This document shows positions 43,316 through 51,054 of a stretch of 59,008 nt of DNA, in pieces; the first letter of the stretch is position 1; every line of letters begins with the position of its first letter. The translations under genes and the position numbers were made by a program. Below the pieces are notes generated by a model. That model searched no databases, was not told the origin of the DNA, and was given only the letters and a program-made list of their open reading frames with translations. Source of the DNA: Streptomyces celluloflavus (GTDB lineage: Bacteria; Actinomycetota; Actinomycetes; Streptomycetales; Streptomycetaceae); contig JOEL01000039.1 of assembly GCA_000720995.1 (NCBI GenBank), positions 1 to 59,008 on the forward strand. Reading direction: 5' to 3'.

Positions 43316-43475
43316 CGGCTCAACGACTTACGCACCTACCGAGTCCGGATCCCCGCCGATGTCCCGGCCGGACAGCAACTGCGGCTGAGGGGCTTGGTGC
43401 CCGGGGAGAACGGCGGCGCACCGGGGGACCTCCTCGTCACGGTGCACATCGACCGACGGCCACAGCCGGCCCTGG
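43316..43475 (+). pseudogene. DnaJ C-terminal domain fragment
   Basis: The frame reads YRVRIPADVPAGQQLRLRG followed by GGAPGDLLVTVHI, which matches the C-terminal substrate-binding domain of DnaJ (VRIPAGVxxGQxLRLxGxG then GGPxGDLxVxV). The J-domain and the zinc-finger part are absent, so it is a fragment only. Confidence 0.55.
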
Positions 43476-43582
43476 TCCGTGAGCCCGCTCACCTGCGGTA
43501 TCCGGCCAGGGGAACGCTTTCCGTCAATCACAGGCAACCCCGCCACAGTGCCGCCGGACCCGGGCTACACAAGGGGGCTGGA

Positions 43583-43849
43583 ATGGGCGCCCGCTGCCTT
43601 GTGGCGTGGGCGTCGTGGTCTTGTGGGAGGTCTGCGCGCTTGCTGACTATCAACGTGACGCTGCTGCTCGTGGTCATCGTCCTCTTCCGGCTGCGTCGCC
43701 GTACGGAAGCCAGGAGCAGGCTCGACGAGAAACTGACCGTGGTCATCGTCCTGGCTCTGGGCGTCCTGATCGCCCCAACCCCGGTGGGTCACGGAATCCT
43801 GACCTTCCTGGGCCAGCTCGCCAACAGCGTCTCCCAGTCCAGCCGCTGA
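43583..43849 (+). CDS. Small two-span membrane protein
   Basis: An 88-residue protein. Helix 1 is at about residues 20-37 (LLTINVTLLLVVIVLF), then a basic RRRTEARSRLDEK loop and helix 2 at about 50-65 (LTVVIVLALGVLIAPT). AAGGGGG precedes the ATG. Proteins of this layout occur near plasmid and conjugation genes of Streptomyces; the function here is unknown. It lies about 300 bp before the RNA ligase gene, in the same direction. Confidence 0.6.
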   Translation: MGARCLVAWASWSCGRSARLLTINVTLLLVVIVLFRLRRRTEARSRLDEKLTVVIVLALGVLIAPTPVGHGILTFLGQLANSVSQSSR

Positions 43850-44156
43850 CCAGCAGAGAGAGGCAGACGACGGACTTCGAGTTCGAGTGCTGGCGGCGCG
43901 AGGCGGCCGCGCCGCGCTGATCGCGGACCGCGTTGTCCGTGTCGCCGGCCATGAGGACGGTGCCGAAATCGTCCTTGGCGGCGGGCAGGTGCGAACGGCG
44001 GCCCGAGAGAGCGACCTTCGAAAAACGGGTCACTGAATCTCCGGCGCCGGCTGCGTGGCAAGGGCATCTGCGGCTGCCCCGCAAGCGTTGATCCCTCGGA
44101 GTCGGCACAGCGAATTGTGGTTGTCCGGGCCTCCACGGAAAGCGATGATCCTCCTC

Positions 44157-45206
44157 ATGTCCAACGCTGCGACTGAGGATTCCCCACTACGGCCGTATCC
44201 CAAGATCTCCGCCAGGGGAGGGCTCGGCGTGTCCGGAGTCCGGGAGTGGGTCGCAGTGGAAAAGGTGCATGGAGCGCACTTTGCGGTGGTGTGTGACGGT
44301 GCGCGGGTCCATCCGGCGAAGCGGCGTGAGCTGCTGGGCGACGAGGCGTTGGATGGCTTCTTCGGTGTGAGCAGAATCTGGCCGGTGCTGTCGGTGGCGG
44401 CGGCCCGTTTCACCTCCGCACTGCGCGGTATCCGGGGGGACGCTGCGGTGGTGACGATCTACGGTGAGCTGGCCGGGGGAAGTTACCCGCACCCGGATGT
44501 TCCTGCTGTTGCCGGGGCCGAGCCGGTGCAGACGGGCGTGTGGTACGCGCCGGGCCTGCACTGGTTGCCGTTCGACGCATCGGTCGAGACGGCTGAGGGA
44601 CGCTGCTGGATCTCCGACCATGCCCTGCGCGGAGCCGCGGCGGCCGCCGGGCTCAGCTGCCCTCCCGCGCTCGGGCGCGGCGCCCTGAACAAGCTCCAGG
44701 AGCTGCCGTGCGCCTTCCCCACAAGGGTCCCAGCCCTCTTTGAACTGCCCGAACTGGCGGACAATTTCGCCGAAGGCTACGTCCTCAAACCGGCCGACGA
44801 ATGGCCGGAGGCGGGTTCCGCGCAGGCAGGCACGCGTCCGGTGGCCAAGGTGAAGCAAAAGTCGTTCGCGGAGGACGAGCGGTACGACGGCGCACGTCCT
44901 TACCTGCCACCACCGCAGGGAGCGGCCGGAGTCCCCGCCTGGCTCCTGGCCCACGCCTCGGCACTCCTCACCCCCGCTCGCGCGGCCGCGGTGGTCAGCA
45001 AGCTGGGCCCCCGCACTCCGGTGGACGCTGTGGCGGAGGAGATCACTCGGGATGTTTCGGAAGAGCTCGCCGAAGCGCTGGGAGGCTTGGAGGACACACT
45101 CCTGCGCCCCCTGGAACGAGCGCTTCTGCCCGGGGCACGCTCCCTGGCGGTGTTCGATGCCAAGGACCGCAATCCCTCCCGGACAGGCAGAGAAGGCACC
45201 CGGTGA
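44157..45206 (+). CDS. Rnl2-family RNA ligase
   Basis: A 349-residue ATP-dependent RNA ligase of the T4 Rnl2 kind. Motif I reads EKVHGAHF with the nucleotidyl lysine Lys36. A motif III-like YGELAGG is near 102-108. Motif IV is EGYVLKP (Glu206) and motif V KVKQK (Lys231, Lys233). The C-terminal 110 residues differ from Rnl2 and are rich in Leu/Ala helices. It should seal 3'-OH/5'-phosphate RNA nicks, so a role in RNA repair is plausible. The ATG at 44157 is taken as start; 44145 is an alternative. No kinase/phosphatase partner (Pnkp) is adjacent. Positions 43850-44156 contain no gene. Confidence 0.9.
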   Translation: MSNAATEDSPLRPYPKISARGGLGVSGVREWVAVEKVHGAHFAVVCDGARVHPAKRRELLGDEALDGFFGVSRIWPVLSVAAARFTSALRGIRGDAAVVTIYGELAGGSYPHPDVPAVAGAEPVQTGVWYAPGLHWLPFDASVETAEGRCWISDHALRGAAAAAGLSCPPALGRGALNKLQELPCAFPTRVPALFELPELADNFAEGYVLKPADEWPEAGSAQAGTRPVAKVKQKSFAEDERYDGARPYLPPPQGAAGVPAWLLAHASALLTPARAAAVVSKLGPRTPVDAVAEEITRDVSEELAEALGGLEDTLLRPLERALLPGARSLAVFDAKDRNPSRTGREGTR

Positions 45207-45407
45207 CGACAGCGAGCAGCCGTCTCAGCAAAAGGCTCGGCGGGTAAGGCGACGGTCAGGTGTGGCTGGTCGGCTCAGGCTGGATCGCGCGCCCGCCGTC
45301 CGGTTCAGGTCAGCGCCCTCGGGGGCACTCGGGTCGCGCAGAGGGCGCAAGCCCCCGACGGCGTCGCTGACCTTGATGTTGAACTGGTAGTCGAACAGGG
45401 CAAAACG

Positions 45408-45788
45408 TCATCCGTCAGTCCGCCGCCCCGGTAGCAGGCCGTCCGTTGTGGACTCGCGGAACTCCACCACGGCCCCGCCGTGCTCGTGGGCCCACTCGGT
45501 CAGCACGGCGATCGGCTTCACCAGCGTCCGGCCCAGGTCCGTCAGCACGTACTCGACCTTCCCGGCCCCGGCATGGCGGTCGACGAGGCCGTCCCCTTGC
45601 AACCGCCGCAGCGTCTGAGTCAGCACTTTCCGGGAGATCCCGCCGATCAGATCGACCAACTCGCCGTGCCGGCACGGTTTCCGACTCAATGCGAACAACA
45701 CGACCACCGCCCACTTGTCGGCGATGATCTCGATCGCCAACCGAGCCGGGCAGTCGGCGAGGAAGACGCTGCCGGGGTACTCACGCAC
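45408..45788 (-). CDS. HxlR-family transcriptional regulator
   Basis: A 126-residue winged-helix regulator of the HxlR/DUF24 family. CPARLAIEIIADKWAVVVLFAL and FRELxDxIGGIS-like GELVDLIGGISRKVLTQTLRRL are typical. Cys13 is at the place of the redox-sensing N-terminal cysteine of HypR/YodB, and Cys39 is a second one. It may therefore respond to quinones or disulfide stress. GTG at 45788 is the start. It is divergent from a deacetylase/NmrA pair. Positions 45207-45407 carry no gene. Confidence 0.9.
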   Translation of the reverse strand: MREYPGSVFLADCPARLAIEIIADKWAVVVLFALSRKPCRHGELVDLIGGISRKVLTQTLRRLQGDGLVDRHAGAGKVEYVLTDLGRTLVKPIAVLTEWAHEHGGAVVEFRESTTDGLLPGRRTDG

Positions 45789-45810
45789 GCCCCGATGCTA
45801 GCCCGCTGCC

Positions 45811-45828
45811 AGGAACCTCAAGGTACCT
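45811..45828. promoter_or_regulatory. Candidate HxlR operator pair
   Basis: AGGAACCT (45811-45818) and the perfect palindrome AGGTACCT (45821-45828) lie side by side, 10 bp apart start to start. They lie between the HxlR start and the deacetylase start. Confidence 0.55.
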
Positions 45829-45877
45829 ACCGCCTCATTAGCGTTCACAGCGGAAACTACCGAAACAGGGGAAACGC

Positions 45878-46705
45878 ATGAGGACAGAGATCGACTGGCC
45901 GGGCGGGCGGAAAGTCGCCGTGCTGGTCACAGTCGCGTTGGAGCTGTGGGCACCAGGGCACTGTCCCGCCTACGCGCCGATGGCCGCGGCGTGGCCGCTG
46001 CCCGGCATCGACGACACGCACAGCGCCTCCTGGGTGGACTACGGCGTCACCACCGGCATCTGGCGACTGCTCGACATCCTCGGTGACCTGCCGGCCACCG
46101 TCGGCATCAACGGCCTCGTCGCCGAGCGATACCCCGACACGGTGATGGCCGTACACCACGCGGGGCACGAGATCGCCGGGCACTCCTGGACCCAGGACGT
46201 CGTACCCGCGCTGCTCGACGTGGACGCCGAGCGGGACAACATCCGCCGCTGCACCGACGTCCTTGAGCGCGTCACCGGCGTTCGCCCGACCGGGTGGATG
46301 AGTCCACGCTCCACTGGTTCGAAGCACACCAGCGATCTCCTCACCGAGGCCGGCTACGGCTGGACCGGCGACCACAGCGACCACGACCTCCCGCAGGTCC
46401 TGCCCACCGCCCACGGCCCCCTGGTCTCCCTCATGCACGGTGATCACTCCGACGTCCGCAGCGCCGCAGCAGGCCCGTACGCCTACCGCGACCTGCACCG
46501 TGCGCTACTGGACCAGCTGCTCGCCGCCCCCGGCCCAGGCGTCTTCCACTTCACCGTCCACGCCCACGTCGGAGGCCGACCGCTCCTCGCGGGCATGGCC
46601 GGCCAGATCCTCGACGACATCCGCGCGTCCGGCGACGTCTGGGTCGCCACCCACGCCCAGGTGGCCGAACACGTCCTCACCCGTCTCGGGGGAACAACGC
46701 CATGA
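45878..46705 (+). CDS. Polysaccharide deacetylase-family protein
   Basis: A 275-residue NodB-fold protein. The metal motif region is seen as HEIAGHSWTQ (residues 97-106), and a deacetylase-like GWMSPRSTGSKHTSDLL follows. It resembles PuuE/allantoinase-like members and probably deacylates or deformylates a small molecule or cell-wall glycan. The usual first Asp pair reads LELW, so one ligand position has Glu. AGGGGAAACGC lies before the ATG. No signal peptide is seen. It overlaps the next gene as ATGA, and the HxlR gene is divergent. Confidence 0.85.
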   Translation: MRTEIDWPGGRKVAVLVTVALELWAPGHCPAYAPMAAAWPLPGIDDTHSASWVDYGVTTGIWRLLDILGDLPATVGINGLVAERYPDTVMAVHHAGHEIAGHSWTQDVVPALLDVDAERDNIRRCTDVLERVTGVRPTGWMSPRSTGSKHTSDLLTEAGYGWTGDHSDHDLPQVLPTAHGPLVSLMHGDHSDVRSAAAGPYAYRDLHRALLDQLLAAPGPGVFHFTVHAHVGGRPLLAGMAGQILDDIRASGDVWVATHAQVAEHVLTRLGGTTP

Positions 46706-47628
46706 CCCACGTTCTCGTCGGCGGCGGCACCGGAGCCATGGGCAGCCACGTGGTCCAGCACCTGCTCGCCACCACCGACGCCACCATCACCGTCCCCACC
46801 CGCCACCCGGAGTCCGCTCACGCCACCGAACTCGCCGCCACCGCGCCCCACCGCCTGCAGCTGGTCCGCTCCGACCCAGCGGCCCTCAACGCCCTGATGG
46901 AGCAGGCCGACCGGGTGTTCGCCAACACCGACTTCTTCTCGACGGGCAGCGCCGTGGGCGAGTACCGGCAAGGCATGGACCTGCTGACCGCCGCGGAACG
47001 GGCCGGCGTGGAGCGTTTCATCTGGTCCTCGTTGGACAGCGCGGTGTCACTGACCGGCCACCCCGTCCCGCACTTCGACAGCAAAGCCGCCGTCGCCGCC
47101 CACATCGGCCTGATGCGGTCAGAGGAAATGCTCCGCAAGGAGACCGACGGCTGGTACACGAACCACGTCTCGGTACTGACCACGGCGCCGTACTTCGAGA
47201 ATCTGCGCGACCGACTCACCCCCCGGCCAGACAATCGGGGTGGCCTGGTCTTCAGGCTCCCCCTCGGCGCCGCCCGCTACCCGCTCGTCGCCCTCGACGA
47301 CATCGCCTGGTTCGCCGGCCACATGTTTGAAAACTGGCAGTCCTGGGGCGCCCGCGACCTCGCGGTGATCGGCGACAGCCTCACCGGCGACGAGATCGCC
47401 GCCACCTTCACCCGGGTCGCGGGCACGCCCAGCACCTACATCCCGATGCCGCATGACGATCTCCGCGCCGCGGTCCCCGACTTCGGCCACGACTACGCGG
47501 CGATGTTCCAGTTCTTCGCCGACCGTGATCTCTACGGCCGAGACCGGGACATCACCCTTCTACGCCGCCTGCACCCCGACTTGATGACCTTCGAAGACTG
47601 GCTGCACCACACCGGATGGACGGGATGA
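46702..47628 (+). CDS. NmrA-like NAD(P)-binding protein
   Basis: A 308-residue short-chain-dehydrogenase-related protein of the NmrA/atypical SDR type. The Rossmann motif GGGTGAMGSHVVQHLL starts at residue 7 and ADRVFANTDFF follows. Catalytic Tyr-x3-Lys is not obvious. Its start overlaps the deacetylase stop, so expression is coupled. It may act as NADPH-dependent reductase or redox sensor. The divergent HxlR regulator probably controls both genes. Confidence 0.85.
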   Translation: MTHVLVGGGTGAMGSHVVQHLLATTDATITVPTRHPESAHATELAATAPHRLQLVRSDPAALNALMEQADRVFANTDFFSTGSAVGEYRQGMDLLTAAERAGVERFIWSSLDSAVSLTGHPVPHFDSKAAVAAHIGLMRSEEMLRKETDGWYTNHVSVLTTAPYFENLRDRLTPRPDNRGGLVFRLPLGAARYPLVALDDIAWFAGHMFENWQSWGARDLAVIGDSLTGDEIAATFTRVAGTPSTYIPMPHDDLRAAVPDFGHDYAAMFQFFADRDLYGRDRDITLLRRLHPDLMTFEDWLHHTGWTG

Positions 47629-47740
47629 CCACCCACCACGGATCCTGCTCCGGCCATATGGGCTCGCCGGGTTGACGGTCGTGGCGGTCGGATGTGCGGT
47701 GACGTCCGATCCGACCGCTGGGGGCGAGGTGGCCGAGCTT

Positions 47741-47838
47741 GTCCGTGTGCGCAGACTGACCGACCAGGAGGGGCGGAAGCCGCAGCAGATCGTGCGTCAT
47801 GGCCGCACCAGTTCGGTGCGCTACCGACGCGCGAGGAT
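47741..47838 (+). pseudogene. N-terminal fragment of an IS630-type transposase
   Basis: The frame reads VRVRRLTDQEGRKPQQIVR and SSVRYRRARM, the start of a common actinobacterial IS630 transposase. After the Met at 47836-47838 the frame runs straight into an unrelated sequence. This indicates a break and rejoining. Confidence 0.7.
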
Positions 47839-48079
47839 GAACGACGTCGACCAGAAGCAGAAGCTCCTCTTCGAGGACCTGACCCGCGAGCAGGCCCTGA
47901 ACCGGCGCAACCGCGTAGCCGCCGACCACCAGATCGTCCGCGGCCACATCGAGCGGTACGGCGAGCAACCGGCACAGCGCCTGTTCACCCCGTCGTTCGC
48001 CGCGACGGTGCAGCGCCTGTCCGGCCTGGGGCACCTGGAACTCGGCTACACCTGGTGGGGCAGGCATGAGCGGCGGTGA
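47839..48079 (+). pseudogene. C-terminal fragment of an unidentified protein
   Basis: In the same open frame as the IS630 fragment, 79 residues read NDVDQKQKLLFEDLTREQA, then NRVAADHQIVRGHI and LGHLELGYTWWG before the stop. The codon use is normal for a Streptomyces gene. The start was lost at the IS junction. Its stop region overlaps the start of the DUF721 pseudogene, so the two were once coupled. I do not recognise the family. Confidence 0.45.
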
Positions 48080-48430
48080 GGTGTCCGGGGCGACTGGTCC
48101 GGGTCGCGCTGCGGGGCCGCGCTCGGTGCGCTGGTCACCAGCGGGCCCGGGAACATCCGGCCGCTGACGCCTCTCTGCGGGAGCGAGGGGCGGCCCTCGC
48201 CCCGACCTTGCCGGGAACGTCCCCACCGTCGGCTTCGACCCGGACTCCGGCCGGCTCACCGTGTGCCCGGAGTCGTCGGCGTGGACAACGAAGGCGCGCC
48301 TGGAGCAGACCCGGGGCACAGAGGCCGCCAACGCCGCGGCGGACCGGACGGTTGTGCGCGCCCTGCGCATCCTGCCGCCCGGCGCCGTGCCCGCGCCCGT
48401 GCCCGTCCGGGCCGACGCCGTCTCGGACGG
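48066..48430 (+). pseudogene. DUF721 (DciA-like) pseudogene
   Basis: An ATG at 48066 opens MSGGEVSGATG. After frameshifts the downstream part reads GFDPDSGRLTVCPESSAW, TKARLEQTRGTEAANAAA and RTVVRALRILPPGAV, the conserved C-terminal block of DUF721/DciA-type proteins. The middle is frameshifted and partly lost. DUF721/DciA proteins are helicase loaders in many bacteria; this accessory copy is dead. The stretch 48431-48745 has no gene. Confidence 0.65.
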
Positions 48431-48745
48431 GCTCGGCCACCGCGCGGGCGGTGGAACGGCAGGCCGCCGTGCCTTTGCCGAGCCCGACGTCGCCCCGGTC
48501 GGCGGGCCGGCCCCTCGCAGCGGTCGGCACACAGCGCCGCCGCCAGACCGCGGCGACCGAGAATCGCAACGGCCGGACGAGAGGCACCACCGGGTGCTCG
48601 GTGCTGCCCGGTAGGCCGGTGAACCTCCAACACAACCGCCGTGCCCGCCACGGATCGGTCCTCATGCGTACCGAGGGACACGGACCGCGGGTGGTCGCGC
48701 TGGCTGGGCGTGGGCGGCCGGTTGTCTGGTCGTATACGGCTGCAT

Positions 48746-49858
48746 TCAGCCAGGTTGGAAGAATGCGAGCATTTTCTGGCCGGCATCCGGCGACGTCAGG
48801 ATTTCCTGGACGTGCGCGGACTGCCGGCCGGCGGCGCTGGTGCGTGCGAACATTTCGCGTTCGTATTCCTTGACGGCGGTGGGAAAGTCGTCCGGGTGCG
48901 CGGCCAGCGCGAGGCCGAGCAGGGCGCCGTCGAGCAGCGCCATGTTGGCGCCCTGCCCCACCGGCGGCATCAGGTGCGCGGCATCGCCGAGCAACGTGAC
49001 GCCTGGCCTCGACGGCCAGGTCAGGCCGACCGGGAGAGTGGTGATCGACCGCGGCACGACCGTGTCGTCGCAGGCGGCGATCAGCGCGGTGAACCGTGAG
49101 TCCCAGCCGGTGAACAGCTCGATCAGCCGCACCCGGGCGGCGGCTGGGTCGTCGAACGGAATCCCACTGGTGGCGAACCAGTCCTCGGCGGTGTTGAAGC
49201 TGAGGTAGATGCGGACGCGGCCGTCGCCGTTGCGCTGCGCCGACAGGGATTGTCCGTTGCCGAGCACCCAGTAGTTGCCTCGTCCCACCATGGTCGCGAG
49301 GTCGGGATGGGTGCGGTCGATGTCGGGAATGCCGAGCTCAATGGTGTTTTGGCCGGTGTGTGCTGGGCGGGCGTCGGTGAGCAGTGCGCGGACCTGGGAG
49401 TCCGCGCCGTCCGCGCCGACCAGCAGGTCATACGCCGCGCTGCTGCCGTCGGTGAAGTGCAGCAGGCCGTGGTCGGCGTATGCGAACGCGCGCCCCCAGT
49501 GCACCGTGTGCTCGGGGAGAGAGTCCAGCAGCAGGTTGCGCAGATCGGGGCGATCGACCTCAGGTCGCTCGAGTGGGGCGTCGTCGGGTGTGTCCTCCTG
49601 GAGCAGCAGGGTGCCGTCCGGCGCGAGAAGTCGCAGGTCCTGGCCTTCGCGACGGGCAATCGCGTGGAACTGGTCGATCAGGCCGGCCTCGCGCAGCGCT
49701 CGCTGGCCGGTCCCGGAGTGCAGGTCGAGCATGCCGCCCTGACCGCGTGCGCCGCGTGACGGTTCGCGTTCGTACACGGCGGCGTCGATGCCGTTCACGT
49801 GCAGCACACGGGCGAGAGCCAGGCCGCCGAGTCCGGCTCCGACGATGGCGATGGTCAT
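48746..49858 (-). CDS. FAD-dependent monooxygenase, TetX-like (second copy)
   Basis: A 370-residue class A flavin monooxygenase. GAGLGGLALA near residues 7-16, LVGADGADSQVR and GDAAHLMPPVGQGANMA are the FAD sites. It is clearly related to the enzyme at 37200-38321 (shared ARVLH, QGGMLD and LLLDSLP blocks) but diverged along its length. GGGAGG precedes the ATG. It is divergent from a TetR gene with a 17-bp palindrome between them, so it is probably induced by a compound it modifies. Confidence 0.93.
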   Translation of the reverse strand: MTIAIVGAGLGGLALARVLHVNGIDAAVYEREPSRGARGQGGMLDLHSGTGQRALREAGLIDQFHAIARREGQDLRLLAPDGTLLLQEDTPDDAPLERPEVDRPDLRNLLLDSLPEHTVHWGRAFAYADHGLLHFTDGSSAAYDLLVGADGADSQVRALLTDARPAHTGQNTIELGIPDIDRTHPDLATMVGRGNYWVLGNGQSLSAQRNGDGRVRIYLSFNTAEDWFATSGIPFDDPAAARVRLIELFTGWDSRFTALIAACDDTVVPRSITTLPVGLTWPSRPGVTLLGDAAHLMPPVGQGANMALLDGALLGLALAAHPDDFPTAVKEYEREMFARTSAAGRQSAHVQEILTSPDAGQKMLAFFQPG

Positions 49859-49888
49859 GGTTGCCTCCCCTTCGATACGCCGTACTGA

Positions 49889-49905
49889 TCGATACACTGT
49901 ATCGA
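49889..49905. promoter_or_regulatory. TetR operator
   Basis: TCGATACACTGTATCGA is a perfect 8+1+8 palindrome in the 71-bp gap between the divergent monooxygenase and TetR starts. A further half-site, TCGATAC, occurs at 49872-49878. Confidence 0.8.
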
Positions 49906-49929
49906 CTGATGCGATGTATTGTTAGCGGC

Positions 49930-50610
49930 ATGTTGGTGTGGGAGAGGCCGGAGCCACCGAATCGACCCGTGCTGGCCCCGCTGAACCGAGAGCGGATCGT
50001 GCTAGCCGCGATCCAACTAGCCGACGCGGACGGCCTGGAGGCGGTGTCGCTACGCAAGGTCGCCGCCGCGCTGGGCGTCGGGCCGATGCGGCTGTACACC
50101 TACATCGCCAGCAAGGAAGAGTTGCTCGACCTGATGGTCGACGCGGTCCACGCCGAGATCCGGCCGGTCGGAGACGGCTGGCGGGAAGTGCTGCGGTCTC
50201 TTGCCGAAACCACCCGGCAGGCCGCTCACGAGCACGAATGGCTCGCCGATCTGCTCGGTGGGCGCCCACAACTCGGGCCGCACGCACTGGCCAGGGGAGA
50301 GGCAGTGGTGGCCGCGCTGGGCGGCGTTGATGTGGACGCCGTCATGCCGGTGGTCACCGCGGTCGACGCGTACGTGATCGGCGCGGTACGCCGGGAGATC
50401 GCCGAGCGGCGTGCCGAACGGGTCACCGGAATGGACGAGAAGCGTTGGCAGGCATCACTCGGGCCCTATCTGGAACGGACCTTCGCCACCGGCCGATTCC
50501 CCGCGCTGGCCACGGTGGTGCGCGATGCCGCCCACCTGGACGCCGACCACACCTTCCGGATCGGCCTCGACTTCCTGCTCGACGGAATCGAAGCCCGCAT
50601 CTCAAGGTGA
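49930..50610 (+). CDS. TetR-family regulator (TetR_C class)
   Basis: A 226-residue TetR protein. The helix-turn-helix is at about 20-65 (AVSLRKVAAALGVGPMRLYTYI) and is followed by a TetR_C-type ligand domain. The ATG at 49930 follows the palindromic operator by 24 bp. It is divergent from the TetX-like monooxygenase and likely represses it until a substrate binds, as in TetR-type detoxification systems. Confidence 0.92.
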   Translation: MLVWERPEPPNRPVLAPLNRERIVLAAIQLADADGLEAVSLRKVAAALGVGPMRLYTYIASKEELLDLMVDAVHAEIRPVGDGWREVLRSLAETTRQAAHEHEWLADLLGGRPQLGPHALARGEAVVAALGGVDVDAVMPVVTAVDAYVIGAVRREIAERRAERVTGMDEKRWQASLGPYLERTFATGRFPALATVVRDAAHLDADHTFRIGLDFLLDGIEARISR

Positions 50611-51054
50611 CACGCGGCCGAAGGACCGGACCGGTACCGCCAATAACGCCAGGTCGGCGCGGACGAGTTGAGATGATGCAACCTCACCAAAGCGCGCGGA
50701 AACTGAAGAAATTCCATGGGACTGAGATTCAAACCGCATTACATCCCGTGAGATACCTCAGAGATCCGCTGGTCGCTTGGCTGGGTCTGGCGGGAATCGC
50801 GTTGGGGCAGTGCTGGTGAGGTATCGGATCTCGCTCGGGTCGTGTCCGGTGATGTCGGCGTGGTGTCCCGAACGGGGTCACCCATCAGGGAGTTTGCCGG
50901 ACTTGCGGGCGGCCTCCGTCGGATCCAGTACCTCTTACAGGCCGGAGCCGTGAGCGAGTAGGTCCGCAGAAATGGGCGGGCAATCGTGGAGCACGGTCCA
51001 CACGCCGACCGAGTAGAGCCTCAGCTCGTCGAGGTACTGGGCCGGCGAATTCTA
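50611..51054. other. Intergenic stretch before an IS630 element
   Basis: No recognisable frame is seen. It is less GC-rich than neighbouring genes and may include remains of older insertions. Confidence 0.4.
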
